64,000 nt of DNA from Malania oleifera (lineage: Eukaryota > Streptophyta > Magnoliopsida > Santalales > Ximeniaceae). Position 1 is the first letter of the stretch; every line of letters begins with the position of its first letter. A program made the translations under genes and the position numbers. The notes beneath the pieces were generated by a model. The model was not told where the DNA came from, did no database searches, and saw only the letters and a list, made by a program, of their open reading frames with translations. The DNA lies in assembly GCF_029873635.1 (NCBI RefSeq), contig NC_080422.1, forward strand, positions 6,913,764-6,977,763, in the 5' to 3' direction. Positions 1-12,545 of this stretch are shown here, piece after piece.

Positions 1-114
1 AGGAGCATGGATTTCAGACCTTAAATTTGGATTTAGACAAATTTTAATACAATTTTATATTACATTTTACTTAAATCTAATACAAATCCAAATTCAATGT
101 CAGTCTCCAAACAC
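1..114. repeat. MITE-like repeat, copy 1 (cut by window start)
   Basis: A short AT-rich element ending in CTCCAAACAC. Its body resembles the segment at 339-469: both contain AATACAATTTTATATTA followed by ACTTAAATC/ACTCAAATT, and both end with a CTCCAA-type terminus that is the complement of the opening TTTGGGAG. The left end lies outside the window. No coding content. A third, partial relative begins at 60551. The class (hAT-like or other foldback MITE) is inferred. Confidence 0.4.
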
Positions 115-338
115 ATGGTTAATGTTCTTACAATTAAATTCTTACATCATAGATGACATTTTTTTCTTAGATGATTTTTTGATGTATTTTGAGGTATTTG
201 TAAGATGTTAAACATAAATATTCGATATGATTTTTAATTTTTATTTATGTGATTTTATACAATTATATGAGGTGTTTGTGATGCTATACTTATGAAATTT
301 CTTATATACAGATAAAAAAAATTATAAATATATAGATA

Positions 339-469
339 GTGTTTGGGAGTATGAATTTTAGACATTGGGTTTGAATTTAGGAGGATTTAAGCAAATTTCA
401 ATACAATTTTATATTATATTTCACTCAAATTCAAAACACAAGTTCAAGTCCGAGGTCGCTCCAAGCACA
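339..469. repeat. MITE-like repeat, copy 2
   Basis: About 131 bp, opening with GTGTTTGGGAGTATGAATTT and closing with CGCTCCAAGCAC, roughly inverted ends. The interior matches the segment at 1-114. Non-coding. The spaces 115-338 and 470-680 are AT-rich with nothing recognisable. Confidence 0.4.
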
Positions 470-680
470 AGAATATATACGAATTTGTTGAAATATCAAC
501 ACATCCAATAATTTGACTTACAATTTAGATTTAGTTGTTAAAATTTAAAAATTATTAGAAGCCAATGCACCAATCTCTGAAAATATACACACACAAGATC
601 CACTAGAAAAGAACATCTTGCCACTTTGGAAAAATGTTTTGAAAGAAAAAAAATTGAATTTAATATTTTAAACCTCCAAT

Positions 681-1107
681 TAAAGGTGGCAAAGGGGGTT
701 AATGGGCCAAGTTCGGGCGGATCATAAACGAGTTGGGAATAAACAGATTTGGGTTCAGGTTGATTTGTTTATTAACGGGTGACTACTATGTAAACCCAAA
801 CATGTTTATTTAATAAACGAGTCACCCGTTTAAAATATATAATTTATTTATTTTAAAAAAATTTAAACATTTTAGATAAAATGACATTTAAAAAAAGAAA
901 ACACACAGTTTCATTTTATTTTTAAATAGGTCATAAATGTGTCACCTAATAGGTGATTTGACCCAAACCGGCCTAACACATTTAATAAATAGATCAGATT
1001 TGGGTTGACCCATTTATAAATGGGTCAGTTTGTATTAAATCCAAATTCAATTTGAACGGGCGAATCATAGGTCATCTGTTAGGTTTTGACCCATTTTACC
1101 ATCCCTA
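681..1107. mobile_element. hAT-type MITE, copy 1
   Basis: A non-autonomous element with imperfect terminal inverted repeats: it opens TAAAGGTGGCAAA and closes TTTTACCATCCCTA. The flanking 8-mers CCTCCAAT (673-680) and CCTCCATT (1108-1115) match at 7 of 8 positions, as expected for an aged hAT target-site duplication. The interior has many GGGTCA/TGACCC steps and no coding capacity. It is clearly related along its length to the copy at 3200-3598. Confidence 0.8.
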
Positions 1108-1374
1108 CCTCCATTATTATAGAGCCCTGCATAAACTTTGTGTAATCCCACAATGATGAAGGGCTAAGATGTAATTGTTCAACTTTGACCGTAATATTAA
1201 TCGTTCAAATCATTTGAAGAGTGGAAATTTAGATTCTTGTACATTTTATCTCAACCCCACAATAATAAAAGGGTAAGAACATTCGCTTTTTTTTTTTTAA
1301 GAAAATCATCAAATCCAAATTTTCAATGAGAAAAGAAAACAGATCATTTCTGTTAATCGTCCCAGCTGGGAGTA

Positions 1375-2330
1375 TATAGAGTCAGAGGGGGGTGAATGGA
1401 CTCTTTTCGCGTATTTGGGATTTTTCTACGAAATAAAATACTTGACAAGATTCAAACAATTATATCACAATATATGAAACGTAAATCATGCACAAGACAA
1501 ACAAAATGAAGAGTAGGGAGAGAAAAGCTTAACACTGGAGTTTTAACGTGGTTCAACACAAAATCTACGTCCACACCTCAGCACCAAGCTAAGGATTCCA
1601 CAATCCACTATAAAACTCCTTCACCAGCGGAGCAAACCTTACAACTCAGGTACCAAACCCTACACTCGAGAACAAATCCCTACCGTGCTCCCCAAGAACC
1701 TTCACAATGGTTCACAAAGAACCTTACAATAAGAAGATGATTACAATGAAAATGCTCCATGATTGAGCAAAAAAGCAAACCTCACACAACTCTCTCAAGG
1801 ATTGAATCAAACAAGATAAATGAGTAAAAGAGAACTTGAGCACTTGTGAATGAATGAACAAGGATGCAAAGTGCTTAGGTTTTGTATTCAAGGATATTTT
1901 TCACTATAAGCTTGTAATAATAATCAAAATCATGCTAAACAAGTCTATGAGCTTGTATTTATAGTCAAAAACCCCTACTAGTCGTTAGGAGCAATTTCCA
2001 TGAGAAACTAGTCGTTTTCTAGCCATTTTGGCACTGGGCACGAGACCACCCATCGATAGTCCCCTACACTCGTTGACCAATCACCTGGGCAGGAAACTTG
2101 TACACTAGTCACTCGTCAACGAGTCCCCTATTCTCGTCGACGAGTGCCCTAAATGAAAAAAAGTCATCAACATAAAAGTTGTTGGATTTTTTCTTAGGTT
2201 TTCAAGGGCACCAAGATCGTCCTTTTTGGACTTTTTTAGTAAAAGTTATACCCCAAATACTGAAAGATGTTCAAGACTCATGGCTACACTACGTCAGTTG
2301 ACGATTGTTTTGTTTTTCCTTGTCAAAAAA
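1375..2330 (-). repeat. LTR-like repeat, transcribed leftward
   Basis: Starts beside a G-run (AGAGGGGGGTGAATGG near 1384), a terminus shared with elements at 43.6-45.2 kb and 46.0-47.9 kb. It contains ACGTGGTTCAACACA, common in plant copia-type LTRs. On the minus strand a TATA box (TATAAATA, plus 1956-1963) is preceded upstream by self-complementary motifs such as ACTCGTCAACGAGT and CTCGTCGACGAG (about 2040-2150). No protein domain is present. The right boundary is uncertain. 2331-3090 is AT-rich and shows nothing else I can name. Confidence 0.5.
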
Positions 2331-3088
2331 TCTTTTAATGACTTAAAACATTATTGGACAAAAGTATATAAAATATATTAAGCCTAATTAAGTTCAACAC
2401 TTGTCTAAAAAGAGTTTCCCCATGAATATAAGATATCTTGTTAATAAAAACATATTTGAAAAACCATTTTGATATTTTACATACTTCCATATCCTTTATG
2501 AATATATACATGACTTTCTTTGAACTTTTAGGACAAAAGACTCATTTTGACACAAATGGGACCAAGTATGAAAATATTTATAAAACCAAGATGTTTGAAA
2601 ATTTATCCCTTTAGAAAATATATTTGAGTTTAAGATTCATTTGACAAACTCTTTAATTTAACTTTGAAAACTATGAAAGTTGAGTTTGTAACTTAAGGTG
2701 AAATCCTATAAACTCATGTGTCCTAATATGTATGCATTTTCTCAACTCTTGCTCAGAAATCATGTAAGAAACAAAACCGCAAGAGTTACAAAATATGATA
2801 CCTCAAACACACCCCATCACAAATAAACAATTTAACATTAAGCTTCCTAGCATGCTTGAGTCATTCCGAGTGAGTGTCATTTTGATCTTTCCTTTTCGAC
2901 GTCAACTCGGTCCAATCTTTACCTTCGATCCAGTACTTTATGTATTTGTTACTTGAACTTATACTAAACATGATCTGCAAATATGAAATGCACTAGAAAT
3001 AACAAATAGATTAATATCATCAAAACATATTATTTATGATTATGTAACCCCCAAGGCTAACAATTTCGTATTTCATTTAAAAGAAAAA

Positions 3089-3094
<6 letters not shown>

Positions 3095-3126
<32 letters not shown>
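3095..3126. repeat. (GA)n microsatellite
   Basis: An uninterrupted GA dinucleotide run of about 16 units, just left of the second hAT MITE. Confidence 0.95.
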
Positions 3127-3129
<3 letters not shown>

Positions 3130-3199
3130 ACGCAATCGAAGAATTCACCTCTTACTATTGTTAAGTAATGTAACTTTTGCATAATTCCATAATATACGA

Positions 3200-3598
3200 T
3201 AGGGGTGACAAATATAAATGGGTTAACGGGCCAGATTCGGACAGATCATAAATGGATCAGGGTTAAACAAGTTTAGGTTCAAATTGACTCATTTATTAAT
3301 GAATGATTACTATGCAAACCCAGACCCTGGACCATAAATGAGTCACCCGTTTAAAAATATATAATTTATTTATTTTAAAAATTTTTAAACATTTAATATA
3401 AAATGACATTTAAAAAAAAAAAAACACTCATTCATTTTATTTTTAAACGGGTGACCCGACCTGAACCCGCCTAACTCATTTAATAAACAAGTCGGGTCTG
3501 AATTGACCCAGTCGCTCAACTTGTATTAAATCCAAATCTGGTTAAAACGGATGGGTCACGAGTCACTCGTCGGGTTTCAATCCATTTTGTCACCCTTA
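3200..3598. mobile_element. hAT-type MITE, copy 2, with perfect target duplication
   Basis: A 399-bp element with terminal inverted repeats TAGGGGTGACAAA / TTTTGTCACCCTTA. It is flanked by identical 8-bp direct repeats ATATACGA at 3192-3199 and 3599-3606. The interior parallels copy 1 (runs such as GAGTCACCCGTTTAAAA and AAAATGACATTTAAAAAA). No open reading frame, so it would depend on a hAT transposase elsewhere. Confidence 0.9.
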
Positions 3599-3963
3599 AT
3601 ATACGACCAATTTTAACTCTTTTCCTTTAAAAAGGAAATTATTCAAACATTAAACACTCATTCGAAAGTCTATTTTTTCATATACAGTCTTAATTTTTAT
3701 AAAAAAATTATTCTATAAACCAAAAAATTATAAGAAAAAATGTCATATCATAAAATATTTTAAATATATGATATAAAAAAATTCCTATCTTATTACTGTC
3801 TCAAAAATTGAAAATATTCAATTTTAGCATCGGATCATAATAATTAAACTTTATTATCTTGAGGTTAAGAGTCTGGAATTTGAATGTTAAAATATAAAAA
3901 TAAAAATAAAAAGAGGTGTACGACACAAAAATAGAATACCTAATGCCAACCCCATGTGAAGAG

Positions 3964-4026
3964 CACGTGGCGCCAACAAGGCTCGCTTCCAGACTGGCGC
4001 GAATAGAAGCGGACGGTGCGCACGTG
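3964..4026 (+). promoter_or_regulatory. Paired G-box/ABRE-like motifs upstream of the AG-peptide gene
   Basis: Two copies of CACGTGGC lie at 3964-3971 and 4021-4028, in a locally GC-richer stretch that runs into a long CT-rich leader before the ATG at 4349. CACGTG cores bind bZIP and bHLH factors in plants; a role here is inferred from position. I see no convincing TATA box nearer the start codon. Confidence 0.5.
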
Positions 4027-4348
4027 GCCGCGACATTCGCATTTTCCCTCTCTCTCCGCTTTTCTCTCTCCGCCACATCCTTATCAGAACCCGAAATTAC
4101 CATTTTACCCTCTCTCTTCCCCCATTTCGTCTATTTCTGTTTCTCCCCCATTGTCTCACTTCTCGCCTTCGCCTTCCTCGTCTACCCAGTGCGTCTGCCT
4201 GCAAATTCGAGCCACGCCCTCCCCCGCCGCTCTCTCTGCGCGGCTCTCCCTGCCCATTGCGGAGACCCTTCTGCGAGAGACCTCGCAGAGAGAGCCTTAG
4301 GCCGTCGTTTCTTTTCCAGGTTTTCTTCGTTTCTTCGGGATCAGGAAC

Positions 4349-5915
4349 ATGGCCGTTTCCAGGATTTCTCTCGGTGTTATGGCTGTCATCTCCGTTCTAC
4401 TCTTCGCCATCGCTTTGCCGGCCGCTCACGCCCAGGCTCCGGCGCCTCCCCCCAACAGCGACGGTTTGTCTTTTCTTGTCATTTTGTTTTTTTTTTTTTT
4501 TTCGTGCTGTATTCTGTCAGATCTGAGAGTGTTTAATGCTTTTGATTTGTTTTCGAATGAATGCCTGCTGTTTTCAGGATTTGTCACTGTTTTGTGGTTG
4601 ATTGATTTGCTTTGGTGCGGGAAAGGGGCATTGTTTGGATATTTGATTAATCGGAAGAATGGATTCCGAACATTCTTTGACAATGTGCTTCAATTAGAAC
4701 ATTATGATCTTCTGTGGCTGGAACGAGATTTCCTAATTTTTCTGGTTCTTCTAGCTTGCTTCGTAGTTAACATGCAGCCATCTGGTTCTAGAAAATCCTA
4801 CAGAAATGTGGAGAAAAAAATAAGAATGCTGATTACACAGATTATATGCTTGATTTTACTAAATGGGGCTATGTTTTGCAAGCAATCGGCAAATGAGATG
4901 TCTGTTTTTAAATTAAAATATTACAAATGTGTTGATTTAGGATCATTGGATTAAGAATTTTTTTTTTTTTAGAGAAAGGGAAAAAATAAAAAAGGCAAAA
5001 GACTTTCACCTTTCTTGAGATTTGGTAGAAAAATTCTAAGAACGAGGTTTCTCCTTGAACTTTGTCAAGAATCCACAAATTTTTTCTTGTATTTTGTAAG
5101 AAATGGTCTTTAAAGGGGTATAAATGTCTCAAAAATCAGGTATTTCTAGAACCGGAGAGGAGGTTTATGAATTTTTTTAAACTAATGAAAAAGTTCCTTC
5201 TCAAAAGAGATTTGTTTTGTCCAAAAAAGAAAAGAAATTAAGAAAGAAATTTATTTTTAATATATTTTCTTCCTGTATCAAATATCATTAATAATTATCT
5301 TAATATGATTAAAAAAGTTAAAAATAAATATTTAATTGTGTGTAAAATAAAATTTTTGTTCATGATTTTAAATATTTTTTAGTCTCATTTGTCTCGTATT
5401 CAAACATGAAAAAGTAAATTCTTTCATATTCCTGTTCTAATGTTTTCTAAGTCTCTCTTTTGGATTATCTTGTTTCATTTACCAAGAAACGCTAGCATGG
5501 TTATGATCATCTGCACCATCCCTCATTGATTTTATCATGAACTACTTATGATTCTATGATTTCTGCTTCTTCTTGGGCTAAGATTTTCATTTTACATGCC
5601 ATTAACTTTGATTTCTTCTTAATTTTTAACTCACTTGAAAAAGAATCATTCTTATTATTTGATATAGATGGAAAAAAAAACAACAAAATATTGATTTCAT
5701 TCATATTTTCTCTCTTTATCTTTTCTTTCACCCAAAAAAAAAAAAAATTCTTTGGGAGACTTCGGTGGGATTTCACAAAGGATGAAGTTGTAATTGGGCG
5801 TAATTTGTGGTTTTCAGGGACAACAATTGATCAAGGTATTGCCTATGTGCTGATGCTGGTGGCGCTGGTGCTGACATACCTCATCCACACCATGGATGGC
5901 TCCTTCAGCTTCTAA
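4349..5915 (+). CDS. Arabinogalactan peptide (AGP16/20/22/41 type), two exons
   Basis: A 70-aa precursor from exons 4349-4463 and 5818-5915, with a 1354-bp phase-1 intron (GT at 4464, AG at 5816-5817). Residues 1 to about 28 are a signal peptide ending in AHA before Gln-Ala. The mature peptide is tiny, with Ala-Pro repeats (QAPAPPPNSDG) that in this family are hydroxylated and O-glycosylated. The rest (TTIDQGIAYVLMLVALVLTYLIH plus a short tail, given here only as a landmark for residues 40-70) is the hallmark GPI-anchor signal. The product should sit on the outer plasma membrane or wall. Family recognition comes from the SDG-T-IDQGIAYVLM block. The splice restores the codon for the Gly after SD. 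A candidate poly(A) signal AATAAA lies at 5929-5934. The start is the first ATG after a CT-rich leader. Longer readings through the intron are artefacts. Confidence 0.92.
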
Positions 5916-7013
5916 TTAATTTTGACATAATAAAATTGATAAATTGTTTTACTATCTTGATGGGTTTGTGTAGTGTGAAGGTTTTAAAAATTGCAGTGGG
6001 GTTTGATATTGTTTATTCATTAGAAGGAAAAGGACTTTCATCAAACTGTGTCTGGTGTATATTTCACTGAGATTGCTTTTGCACCTACCTTTTGGTCACT
6101 TTCTTTAACTTCTTGGGTGTGTGACATTTTGCTAATGCTACATTTTGTGAGCTAATGGTTAAAAAATTTGCCTCTAGCTTTCTGACCCTTTTTCCTCTCG
6201 TCACCACAATGGTTTCAGGGAGATTACAAGCCTAGTTTGGTTTGGCAAATGTTTCAACTCTTTAAATGGTTAGGCTTATAAATAGGTTTACCCATTTTAT
6301 GCAGATGGGCCATAAGTGATCCAACAAGGCCTGCCACCACCTTACAAGAATTTTAACTTTATGTTTCAAAATGGTCATAATGAATATATGCATGCCCCAT
6401 CATACAAGAAAATGAGAAGGTTTCAGTACCCTATTCCAAATCTCTAAAAGATGATTATATAATTGTTGACCTATAACAATATGGCTGAAAAGAGAAAAAT
6501 AAATAAATGAGATTCAAGTTAAATGTAAAAACTAAAATTTTAATTTTGAGACAATTGTGGATATCTTACTAAATTCAAATCTCAATTTACACATTTGCAC
6601 ACAAACACAGCTTAAATTTCTGACCCCAAATCTTAATTGGATCACAGAAGAGTTTCCTCATCCATTCATGAACCCCTAAGTTTGCCACTGCATGCAGCAT
6701 TGCCACCAATCCAAATCCATTTTATTACAAGACCTGCATGAAGATTGATGTCCATCAAAAAAAATATTTGGCTGACATTTCTTTGTGACATTTATAGTAA
6801 GTTACAACTCAGCATTGAGTGCTAAAACATGCTTGTCATCTGTGAGTACCACCAGTACCAAGTGAGATCATCATCTGCTCTAAAATTATTTAACAGGAAT
6901 TTTTTTTTTTTAAATCCTGATCATCCGGTAAACCAAAATTGAGGAAAAATAACCCAAATTTTCATCATCTAATATCATCACACAAAGGGCAAAGGGTCCG
7001 GCCAATGCAAAAT
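5916..7013. other. Intergenic spacer between convergent genes
   Basis: About 1.1 kb holding the 3' ends of the AG-peptide gene (+) and the CHCH gene (-). It is AT-rich, with a degraded stretch near 6230-6340 (repeated GGGCC/ACCCATTTTA steps) that faintly resembles the hAT MITEs. No coding sequence recognised. Confidence 0.6.
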
Positions 7014-10000
7014 TCAATCACGCCTCTGGTTAACTGGCTCTGATTTCGGTTGGCTCTGTTCAGCTAGTGAGAACTTCTTCACCCTCTGTAAAGGAAAAGG
7101 GAGATGAGCGGGTAAGAAAATTTCAAAAGAGAAGGGGGCGATACAAGAAGGATCATAAATGGCTTATAATTATTGAAATATTGCATAATTATGCAACTGG
7201 CTACCAAAGGCACGTCATTCTTCAGATTTACTGCTTTCTTAAATTTCCTAGCAAATTGAATAGAATCTCTGTCAACTATCAATTCAGGGTGCATTTGTTT
7301 TACAAGATTGTACTGACAAGAAAATGTACTAGGATAAAATCTGTCATTTGTCCTGCAGAGAAGGGATAAGTCCACCCCCCCCCCCCCTTTTCCCAGCAGT
7401 TGAGCTATCGTGTTCATTAGAATAAGATCACAAAACCATCGAAGGGTATTCTTTCTTTTTTAGGTTCCAATTTGTGCACTCTCTGTACTCCTGTAAATTC
7501 TCATCTGAATTTATTTGGTTACAAGTGATGGCTATTTTAGACTTGTGAACTATCACCCTGCACAGTATCATGTTGAACCAAACAACATCTAGGATAAGAT
7601 AACAATTATCCTACCTTATATCAGCACCGGTTCGGATAAATATCACATCCAGTCCCGTCCTATGCTATTCAGTGTTGTCCTGTCCTATAAAGGCCATGCC
7701 CTGCAAAACCAAAAGGCGCACTTTGGGGCTTTTAAAAGTCCATATGTGTAACATTTGTTAACTCATTGCTGATTCAGTTTGGTGCCGAGTTTTATAATGG
7801 TAAAAAACAAGCATCTGTTAATAGAATTTTGGTGAATGAGACTTTGCAAAACTTGTACCGCATTAGGGTTGAGAATCCAAGCTCACAAAATGCAATGGAA
7901 TGTTTAAGGAATGTTACAACAGATTTCTTCCTGATCCTTTTAATCATAAACTACAATGATCCATTTAAGAAAGGTTACCTCATAATTTTTTCCATCTTGT
8001 TTTTCAAAAGACCATTGGCAGGCTATTCAAGAAACATCCACAAAACAAAAAAAAAATTATTCATGAATTTTACCCAGTGTCCAAAAAATTTCAAACCTGC
8101 TCCAAACTTAAAGTGTTGCATCTCAAAAAATCAACACATTCAGAACACGCAGAAAACCAGCAATTCACCAATGCAAACAGGGTGTGAAGTCTTGGCTTCA
8201 ACAACCATGAATTCATTTAGCAAATGACAGACAGGGGATTTCCCATTCGTTACCAGAGGTTATTTACCATCAAAATTCTCTCCAGAAATGCCAATCAACA
8301 ATAAAGGAGAATAAACTTGGAGCATAAATTTTTTGAGAGCTCTTTCCAGATATATCATGAAGATTAAAGGAGGATTAGTTAGCAATGGATGTCTCTGACC
8401 TTGGGGTAGCAAGTGGGCGGGTTGATTGAGTTTTGGGGTAGCAAGTGGGCGGGTTGATTGAGTTTCGGGTTGATCCATACGGTGAATTACAGAACAAAAT
8501 TATTATTCTTCCCTTGTATATTTTCAATGGAAAATTTTAATCTAAAAATGTCTCAACTTCTTTTCTCAGTAAACATATTCCAATGCGTTGACCGTCACAA
8601 ACGACAGTTCAAAATATTACTGAAGAGAATTCTGAGCAGCAGAATCAGCCCCCCCACTGTCCAAATTAGATACTGCATATCAATTGGTAAATCCTGCTTG
8701 ATATCATAGTCGAGTACACTCACAATAATCAAGGTTTTAATAATGGTTAGCCCTGAGCATCTTTCAAACAATAGAAAAAAATAAAATAAAATCTTTCCCA
8801 TCTCCATACAAATGGAAATAAGAACCTTAAATTCAACATTATTGGTGTACACTTTTGGGTGATGGAGTATCATGATCATCTTTAAGCTATACCAGAAGAA
8901 TCTGAATGCAGAAACAGCTAAAATTTATAGGATTAGGTTTGATGCCTTCTTAGAGTTGAATATGGGGCATAGATCTAAGAAGTGTCAGCAAGATTCACAA
9001 CATGCATCAAGGAGGGAAGGAGAAAACTGATTGACAGATGGTTACAGCCTCTATTGTTAAGAGAGGGAAGATGGAAGGAGGACATTGTTTTGCTTGGTAA
9101 GAGATGCTTCAATTTGGGTTTGTTAACAAACAGGCTAGAAGGGTGAGGGTGACAGTGAAAAACCAATCAAACCCACTTTTAGATGGGCATAAATGAATTG
9201 AAACCCCTTTAGCCCATTTATTAAACAAGCAGGCCATAATTCATTTAAAAAGCTGGATATTGGTGGATGAATGAGTTAGGCAAAAGTTTTCTAGCTCTAC
9301 TCAAACCTAAAGCCAGTAACACATCCCACTACAACCCACAACGTCCCCACAACTATAACCAAAGGTCCAAGAAAAATATGCTGCTGGTTTCACTGGCCAA
9401 GCCAGAGAACTATTAAAGAAATAGTAAGAACCTTTCTACCAACTCCAAATCCTAACCTGAAATCCTAAAACCTTTTAATAAGCATAATGTCTTTTACCTA
9501 AGCATTTTTTTACCCATGCATTACAACTTTCTATTGCACCCAGATTTTCAAAAATCATACAATTGTCAAACATTGACAATATAAATCCAAAAAAAACAGC
9601 TCACTCATCACTAAAAGCCGCCAAGTTACTACTTTATACTTCCATAAGACAAATGAATCCTCATTAGATATCAGAACTGACGAGGCATAGGCACATCTCT
9701 AATAAACAATCAATATAAGAAAGAACAAAATTTATATAAGAAAGGTCACATTCCACAGTCCATCCCTCCACATCCATTTCCCCTGGTGGAAGAATAATAA
9801 AACAGGTTTAGACCTCTCCTTTTTCCACCAAATAGACTTAATTTAGAACAAACTACTCCTCACAAACTATTTTTAAAGCTAATGAAGTTGATCCTGCCAA
9901 ACGACCTACCACCTCACATGCCCATGAACCATCCCGTTGTCACCCAAGGCAGACATTCTCCAATGCTAGTGGTATCTTTGGAAGTATTCTACAAAAGTGA

Positions 10001-12545
10001 TGCTTAAGATTGGTGAGAATGCGACATCTTTTGAGTACTGTAAATTCTATCATGGAAAATCAGTGAGAACTAAAGGCAGGGTTTAGTGAAACCACTGAAA
10101 TGATGACATGATCACAAGATTTCTGACATGGCGAGAGCTTTGGACCATGCCAGACGGTAAGATGAACCTTGACTCAACGTTAAGGGCATTACACCAAACC
10201 TAAAGGTTGCAGGAAATAGTCTCTAAGCATTGAGGTAAGCTAATGTACATCTTGCCTCCTTAGTCCTTAGACCCCAAAAGATACAGGAGCCTGAGACGTT
10301 TATGGGGGGAATCATGGTTATAAATAGTGGTTATGATCATTATGTAACTCAGCAGTGTTACAGATCTGGATAATATGTTTATTGGGATCAAAATCATAGC
10401 CATGGTAGCTACTATGGACCACTATAGGACTATTATGACCCAAAATTGTTTTTTACTTTACTTTTTATTCTCATTTTCTCTCATTTTTCCTTTCATCAAC
10501 CAACCTTGACTAGCTATGTGAAGAGGAGGTGAGGTGGAGTTGGTGAAGGGGAGAAACTTATAATGAGGATGACACCAATACTGAATTATTAGTTTTTTGT
10601 GATATTCACAAGAGATGCATTGACTAACATTATGATATTAATAGCTTTGGCCTTTTTGGTTATTTAAAATTTTATTTTATTTTGGTTATATTAGTAATTT
10701 GGTATTTCTTTCTATATTGTTCAACTTTAACCTTCTTGTGTTTTTGTAGTTTTTATCTTGTTCAAGCTATTGATACTTTACTTTCTAGTGACAAGGTGTA
10801 AGATTATAAATTTATAGTGCTATAATTTTGTAGCTTAATTTATGCAATATTAGTTGTTAGCCTAAATTCATTAAATTTTTAAAACCTTAACTAACTAAAT
10901 AATGGAATTTGTTTAATTTATTGTATATTTTATGTGCCTAATAAATTATAATGTATATCATATTACCAGCTAACCCATTGTGCTAATTTATTAATTTATC
11001 ACTTATATTAACCAATAATCTGCTATATTTATGGTCATAAAGTAATGAAAAGTTATATAAACACGCACAAAAAAAAAATTTGGCAAAAGTATTTTAAAAC
11101 CAATGAAGGTTTTATTACTGACCCTAAACAATTTGAAAATTGAGCTATAGAATCCGATATATATTAAAATTCGTATAAAGAGGATTAGAAGCTTAAAACA
11201 TGCAAATCTACCAATATGGACAATGTTCTTTATGCTTAACAAAAAAAATCACTGTCATGCTTCCCATCATGTAACATCCCTCACTACCGTTTTAGACACA
11301 TTTGTTACCATTGTGCTACGCTACCCACCATCACTATTTAAGATCATTAGATCGTAAATCAACAATAGTAATAGATTAAAGGCTTCTCTTGGAACTTAAA
11401 AAACAAGAAGGAAAAGAAAAAAATAAATGAATACACATTATCTTTATTGATTATCATGAAAAATAAGAAACAAAATAAAATATACAGTAAATCAATGGAT
11501 AAAAATTTATTTTTATTTGTCATTAACCTTTTATTTTTCTTAATTCTCAATCATTTTTTAATAAATTTCCATTCTTAGTAGTATTTGAGAGGGAGGTAAA
11601 TACAACATAAAATTAATAATGAATGCATTAATATTATGAACTAATATAATGCATGAGAAAAGAATCTTAAAATGTCAAATTAAAAAAAGTTGCATTGAAC
11701 TTTTTCCCCACTTAATGAGGGGAAAACACTTACTACAACTGGGAAATATCACAGCTTCTGAAGTCAAATGAAATGCAAGGAAATTATATTTCTCATTCAG
11801 ATGCATAAGCATCCAAGGATTTTCAAATTATTAGAAAGATCTTTTATGATCTGCCTGGATCAAAGATTTTGATTGGAGAAAGAAAAGAAAAGGAAAGTGA
11901 GAAGGAAACTCATTTTTCAATGTATTTTCTCTTGGTATCAAATACTTCTAAAAATGGAAATTTGTTGTAATATGATTAAAAATTATGAAAATTTAAATGT
12001 TAATGGTGTATGAAATCAAATTTTTGCATATTGATTTGATATATATTTTATTTTCTTCCTCACTTTTCTTAGTAACCAAACATGAAAAATTGGGTTCCTT
12101 TATGTTTTCCTTTCCTTTCTCTCATATTTTCTAAGTTCCAAACGGTTAAGGGCAGAAATGTGCCTCCAAATAGAATAGAAAACAATGGGAGCTAATATTG
12201 TTGAATTCCATAAACCTGAAAATCAATGCCTCAAAAAATAGGTATTGAAGTTATTGAATAGCGTTGAAACTAAATCGTACTCTAAATAATAATAATAATA
12301 ATAAAAGACAAAATTCAGCTCATGCCAGCCACAAATCAATCAATCAAAAACAGGAAAAGAAATCAAAAGCACGAAATCAAATCGTTTGTTCAAGATCAAC
12401 GAACCTTGTTGATCACACATTGTCTGAGAGAATCCAAGAGACGGACACACCTCTCCTGATCGAACTGAGACTCTGTGACGCAATTGAGCAGATCCAGCGC
12501 CTCCTGCGCGCATACGGTCTGGGCCTGAGGTCGAGCTTCATCCAT
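7014..12545 (-). CDS. Twin CX9C (CHCH/Cox19-like) protein, two exons
   Basis: A 70-aa protein encoded on the minus strand by exon 1 (12545-12405) and exon 2 (7085-7014), joined in phase 0 across a 5.3-kb intron. The donor follows AAG as GTTCGT and the acceptor is CTTTACAG. Exon 1 carries two exact C-X9-C motifs, with Cys at residues 12 and 22, and 33 and 43, each in a short amphipathic helix (CAQEALDLLNC, CVRLLDSLRQC). Exon 2 supplies the basic tail RVKKFSLAEQ and ends NQRRD. Twin CX9C proteins fold with two disulfides in the mitochondrial intermembrane space through the Mia40/Erv1 relay, and many assist respiratory-complex assembly. The tail resembles small plant 'Cox19-like CHCH' proteins, recalled from memory. 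The start has good context (AACCATGG). An ATG at codon 1 fits; no other upstream ATG is needed. The exact partner is unknown. Confidence 0.87.
7086..12404 (-). other. 5.3-kb intron of the CHCH gene
   Basis: Non-coding sequence containing a C-run at 7374-7387, a 32-bp tandem duplication at 8401-8465 and a stretch near 9165-9310 that looks like a degraded relative of the hAT MITEs. Apart from these I see AT-rich sequence with scattered short ORFs that match nothing. No splice-competent extra exon was recognised. Confidence 0.6.
8401..8465. repeat. 32-bp tandem duplication
   Basis: Two nearly identical units, each beginning TTGGGGTAGCAAGTGGGCGG and running through GTTGATTGAG. It lies inside the CHCH intron. 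Confidence 0.9.

Noticed and set aside
3801-4536. Several overlapping ORFs around the AG-peptide leader
   Set aside because: They are shadows of the promoter, leader and exon 1 in other frames; only the frame starting at 4349 with the exon at 5818 gives a known family.
7374-7387. C-run in the CHCH intron as the end of a G/C-run element
   Set aside because: The AATTCACC/CAATTGGG flank, TATA and motif array seen in that element family are absent.
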